Of a stretch of DNA of 8,385 nt, positions 6,964-8,385 are shown in pieces (the first letter of the stretch is position 1; every line of letters begins with the position of its first letter). The position numbers were made by a program, and so were the translations under genes. The notes below the pieces were generated by a model that worked only from the letters and a program-made list of their open reading frames with translations, searched no databases and was not told where the DNA came from. The stretch is taken from NCBI GenBank assembly GCA_019417125.1, contig DXVZ01000141.1, positions 5,784 to 14,168 of the forward strand, given 5' to 3'. This DNA comes from Phascolarctobacterium sp. (GTDB lineage: Bacteria; Bacillota; Negativicutes; Acidaminococcales; Acidaminococcaceae).

Positions 6964-8107
6964 TATCTTCATCCTTCCTTTTCATCTGATGCAGCTTTAT
7001 AAGTTCGTCAGCACAAGCTGTTTTACCCAAAATGCCATATACGTTAGAGAACATCAGCGCGCCGGTTTTTAACTTACCGTGTACGCGGTGCTGCATATAA
7101 TAATCTATTTTTTCTGTAATGGCGGGCATAACCTTGTCAAACAGGTTTTCCGCCTTCAGAATTTTAATAACCTCGTCTGTAGTAAGCGCTCCATAAATCT
7201 TTTTCCCGGTTTCAAGGCTTGCGCCGTTAAACAGTGCCTGCAAAGCAAACAGTTCCGTGCGGCAGTCCGCATATTTGCTGTGCGTGTTCATAACTCCCTG
7301 TGCCAGCTTTACCAGCTTGCCGCTGTGGCCAATTAGCAGCAGGCTTTCAAAGCCCTTGTAAACGGCGTAATCCAAAAGCTCGCCCACAAAATTGCTGCAT
7401 GTTACGGCGTTATCAATATCCACGTTTAAATTATCGCGTGTAAAATCTTCGCCATAGTTTCCAAAAAACACAAGCAAATCTTTGTTGCCTTTTTCCGCCT
7501 GTACGTTAATTTCGGTGTACATCGTTTCAATCAGCGCCGTGTCACTCATAGGCTCTACAATGCCGCTGGTGCCCAAAATGCTGATGCCGCCTTCAATGCC
7601 AAGGCGTGGGTTAAATGTTTTGGGCGCAATCTGTACGCCCGCCGGAGCGGATATGGTAACTTTTAAGCCGCCGCCGTAATTAAACTGCGCCGCCACATCC
7701 GCAAGGCTCTGCAAAATCATTTTGCGCGGCACGGGATTAATAGCAGGCTCGCCCACGCTGCACGCCAGCCCCGGCTTTGTTACTCTGCCGACGCCGGTGC
7801 CGCCTTCGATAGTATATTTTGCCGCGTCAGTTTTTTCCACACGGGCGTAAATTAAAATGCCGTTAGTGTCATCCGGGTCATCGCCGCTATCCTTTTGTAT
7901 GGCGCACGCCGCATACTCCGGCGTCATCTCCGCCTCGTGCGTTTCAAGGTGCAAATGTATGCCTTTCGGCGTATCAAGCTCTACGCAGTCCACGCGCCTG
8001 CCGCCTAAAAGCATCAGCGCCGCCGCTTTGGCCGCCGCAGCAGCACAGCTGCCAGTTGTATAACCGCAGCGCATTTTTTTGCCCTGCGAAAACGTATATT
8101 CTTCCAT
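6953..8107 (-). CDS. cbiD: Cobalt-precorrin-5B C1-methyltransferase CbiD
   Basis: SAM-dependent enzyme that methylates C1 of cobalt-precorrin-5B, after CbiG and before CbiJ. It is unrelated to the class III methylases around it and restricted to the anaerobic pathway. It has 384 residues, close to the family norm. Motifs are RCGYTTGSCAAAAAKAA (13-29), QKDSGDDPDDTNG (71-83), GGTGVGRVTKPGL (102-114), GEPAINPVPRKMI (119-131), GGISILGTSGIVEPMS (173-188) and IGHSGKLVKLAQGVMNTHS (259-277). The frame stays open upstream to an ATG at 8242, but that stretch is riboswitch and terminator RNA. The ATG at 8107 has AGGAAGG 6 nt upstream and puts the TTGS motif at its usual place. It is the first gene of the operon and directly under riboswitch control. 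The gene often found next to cbiD, cbiC, is not here. Confidence 0.97.
   Translation of the reverse strand: MEEYTFSQGKKMRCGYTTGSCAAAAAKAAALMLLGGRRVDCVELDTPKGIHLHLETHEAEMTPEYAACAIQKDSGDDPDDTNGILIYARVEKTDAAKYTIEGGTGVGRVTKPGLACSVGEPAINPVPRKMILQSLADVAAQFNYGGGLKVTISAPAGVQIAPKTFNPRLGIEGGISILGTSGIVEPMSDTALIETMYTEINVQAEKGNKDLLVFFGNYGEDFTRDNLNVDIDNAVTCSNFVGELLDYAVYKGFESLLLIGHSGKLVKLAQGVMNTHSKYADCRTELFALQALFNGASLETGKKIYGALTTDEVIKILKAENLFDKVMPAITEKIDYYMQHRVHGKLKTGALMFSNVYGILGKTACADELIKLHQMKRKDEDNAR
6971..6980 (-). promoter_or_regulatory. Ribosome binding site deciding the cbiL start
   Basis: AAGGAAGGAT, inside the 3' end of cbiD, sits 7 nt before the ATG at 6963 and directly abuts the alternative ATG at 6972. 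The spacing supports the downstream start. The site being inside cbiD codons means cbiD translation must pass over it, which fits coupling. Confidence 0.7.
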
Positions 8108-8113
8108 ATAAAT

Positions 8114-8120
8114 CCTTCCT
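8114..8120 (-). promoter_or_regulatory. Ribosome binding site of cbiD
   Basis: AGGAAGG lies 6 nt before the ATG at 8107. This is the main reason to start CbiD there rather than at an upstream ATG in the leader RNA. It is partly complementary to CCTTTTT at the end of the terminator (7 pairs including two G-U), so access could depend on leader folding. Confidence 0.85.
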
Positions 8121-8122
8121 AA

Positions 8123-8141
8123 TCCGGCAGCTTCTGCCAGA
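8123..8141 (-). other. Hairpin immediately before the cbiD ribosome binding site
   Basis: The RNA can form an 8 bp stem, UCUGGCAG with CUGCCGGA (one U-G pair), closed by an AAG loop, ending 2 nt before the SD sequence. No U-tract follows it, so it is not a terminator. Its GGCAGAAG portion is also a perfect complement of the 5' arm of the upstream terminator, so the two structures could interact. Confidence 0.55.
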
Positions 8142-8161
8142 TAGTATTTTATGCTGATAAT

Positions 8162-8189
8162 AAAAAAGGCTCCTGCCCTACGGCAGAAG
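8162..8189 (-). terminator. Intrinsic terminator (attenuator) in the cbiD leader
   Basis: The RNA CUUCUGCC pairs with GGCAGGAG across a GUAG loop (8 bp, one U-G), followed by CC and six U residues. This is a standard rho-independent terminator. It lies between the riboswitch and cbiD, 54 nt before the start codon, so it must be conditional: it is the likely off-state output of the riboswitch when B12 is bound. A segment in the riboswitch 3' end (8251-8246) can pair with the loop and top of the 5' arm, giving a candidate antiterminator. Confidence 0.88.
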
Positions 8190-8205
8190 TCACAAATACC
8201 AACAG

Positions 8206-8222
8206 CACCGCCCAAAGCAGTG
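8206..8222 (-). other. Small hairpin between riboswitch and terminator
   Basis: CACUGC pairs with GCGGUG (6 bp with one U-G) across a UUUGG loop. It lies in the linker between the aptamer and the terminator. It might be part of the expression platform or simply a spacer; its GGCGG is also complementary to CCGCC in the aptamer. Confidence 0.4.
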
Positions 8223-8235
8223 TTTATTTTTGCTC

Positions 8236-8348
8236 TCTCCATCGCCCGTAGATACAGCCAATCAGCAATGCTTCCGGCTAAAACCGGCGGCGGGACCGCT
8301 GCGGGTTTGCACCGCAGTACACATGCCGATTTATTTACTTACCGTATC
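8236..8348 (-). promoter_or_regulatory. Cobalamin riboswitch controlling the cbi operon
   Basis: Leader RNA expected to bind a B12 form and switch the downstream terminator. In RNA order: AAUCGGCAUG (8331-8322) is the 5' strand of a core helix. CUGCGG and CCGCAG (8317-8312, 8304-8299) form a 6 bp stem around UGCAAAC, matching the conserved GGUGCAAA element. GCGGUCCCGCCGCC (8299-8286) matches the conserved C-rich loop. AGCCGGAAGCAUUGCUGAUU (8279-8260) corresponds to the B12 box, and its 3' half pairs with the first helix with one bulge. UCUACGGGCGAUGGAGA (8252-8236) resembles the final hairpin whose loop kisses the core; its GGCG can pair with CGCC of the C-rich loop. The interval between the C-rich loop and the B12 box is very short, so it is a compact variant. 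Boundaries are approximate; a possible closing helix uses 8348-8342 with 8257-8251. Confidence 0.85.
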
Positions 8349-8377
8349 ATTATAACATATAATTTTTAAAAATCCAA
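8349..8377 (-). promoter_or_regulatory. Sigma-70/SigA-type promoter of the cbi operon
   Basis: A perfect -10 TATAAT (8354-8349) is preceded by TG one base upstream, an extended -10. A weaker -35, TTGGAT (8377-8372), lies 17 bp upstream in A/T-rich sequence. Transcription would begin near 8342, leaving a leader of roughly 235 nt before cbiD. The predicted start falls inside the candidate closing helix of the riboswitch, a tension discussed in the findings. Confidence 0.7.
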
Positions 8378-8385
8378 TAAAAAAT

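Noticed and set aside
6964..6972. Upstream ATG for CbiL, adding three residues
   Set aside because: The ribosome binding site abuts this ATG with no usable spacing, while it lies 7 nt before the ATG at 6963. It cannot be fully excluded.
8108..8242. In-frame N-terminal extension of CbiD (45 residues) from an ATG at 8242
   Set aside because: The extension is read from the riboswitch hairpin, linker and intrinsic terminator, has no ribosome binding site, and lengthens CbiD beyond the family norm. The ATG at 8107 has an excellent SD sequence.
8151..8369. Plus-strand open frame of 72 codons opposite the leader
   Set aside because: It is the complement of the riboswitch, terminator and promoter; its translation shows no protein-like pattern.
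1..8385. CRISPR array, insertion sequence, tRNA/rRNA, attachment site or novel defence system
   Set aside because: No regularly spaced repeats, transposase, terminal inverted repeats or RNA gene signatures were seen. The window is fully explained by a housekeeping biosynthetic operon and its leader.

Overview
The window is a single minus-strand operon for the anaerobic (cobalt-early) branch of cobalamin (vitamin B12) biosynthesis, with its own regulated leader at the high-coordinate end. CbiD, CbiG and a CbiE-CbiT fusion, with no oxygen-dependent ring-contraction enzyme (CobG) or cobaltochelatase subunits, point to the oxygen-independent route. By eye the base composition is middling, with A/T-rich third positions in places. 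Strong AAGGAG-type ribosome binding sites, a cobalamin riboswitch and an intrinsic terminator in the leader fit an anaerobic Firmicute. A Negativicutes- or Clostridia-type gut organism is my guess; the sequence alone does not settle it.

Layout in transcription order, all minus strand: promoter (8377-8349); cobalamin riboswitch (about 8348-8236); a linker hairpin (8222-8206); an intrinsic terminator acting as attenuator (8189-8162); a hairpin and Shine-Dalgarno (SD) sequence just before the first gene (8141-8114); then cbiD, cbiL, cbiF, cbiG, cbiH, cbiJ, cbiET, cbiA and the 5' third or so of cbiB, which runs off the left edge. The genes overlap or are at most 28 nt apart, so translational coupling is likely. 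Coding is almost continuous. The only stretch without a gene is the 278 nt leader, fully described below.

The gene set carries cobalt-precorrin-2 almost to cobyrinic acid diamide, then jumps to the aminopropanol step. CbiL methylates C20. CbiH methylates C17 and contracts the ring. CbiF methylates C11. CbiG opens the lactone. CbiD methylates C1. CbiJ reduces the ring. CbiE and CbiT methylate C5 and C15 and decarboxylate. CbiA amidates the a and c side chains. CbiB attaches the aminopropanol arm. CbiC (methylmutase), a CbiK/CbiX cobalt chelatase, CbiP and the nucleotide-loop genes are not in the window and must lie beyond it or elsewhere. Free B12 is expected to bind the leader RNA and stop transcription before cbiD.

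I found no undescribed system here. The least ordinary material is in the leader: an alternative pairing that could act as antiterminator, a closing helix that conflicts with the obvious promoter, and competing pairings around the terminator and the cbiD ribosome binding site.
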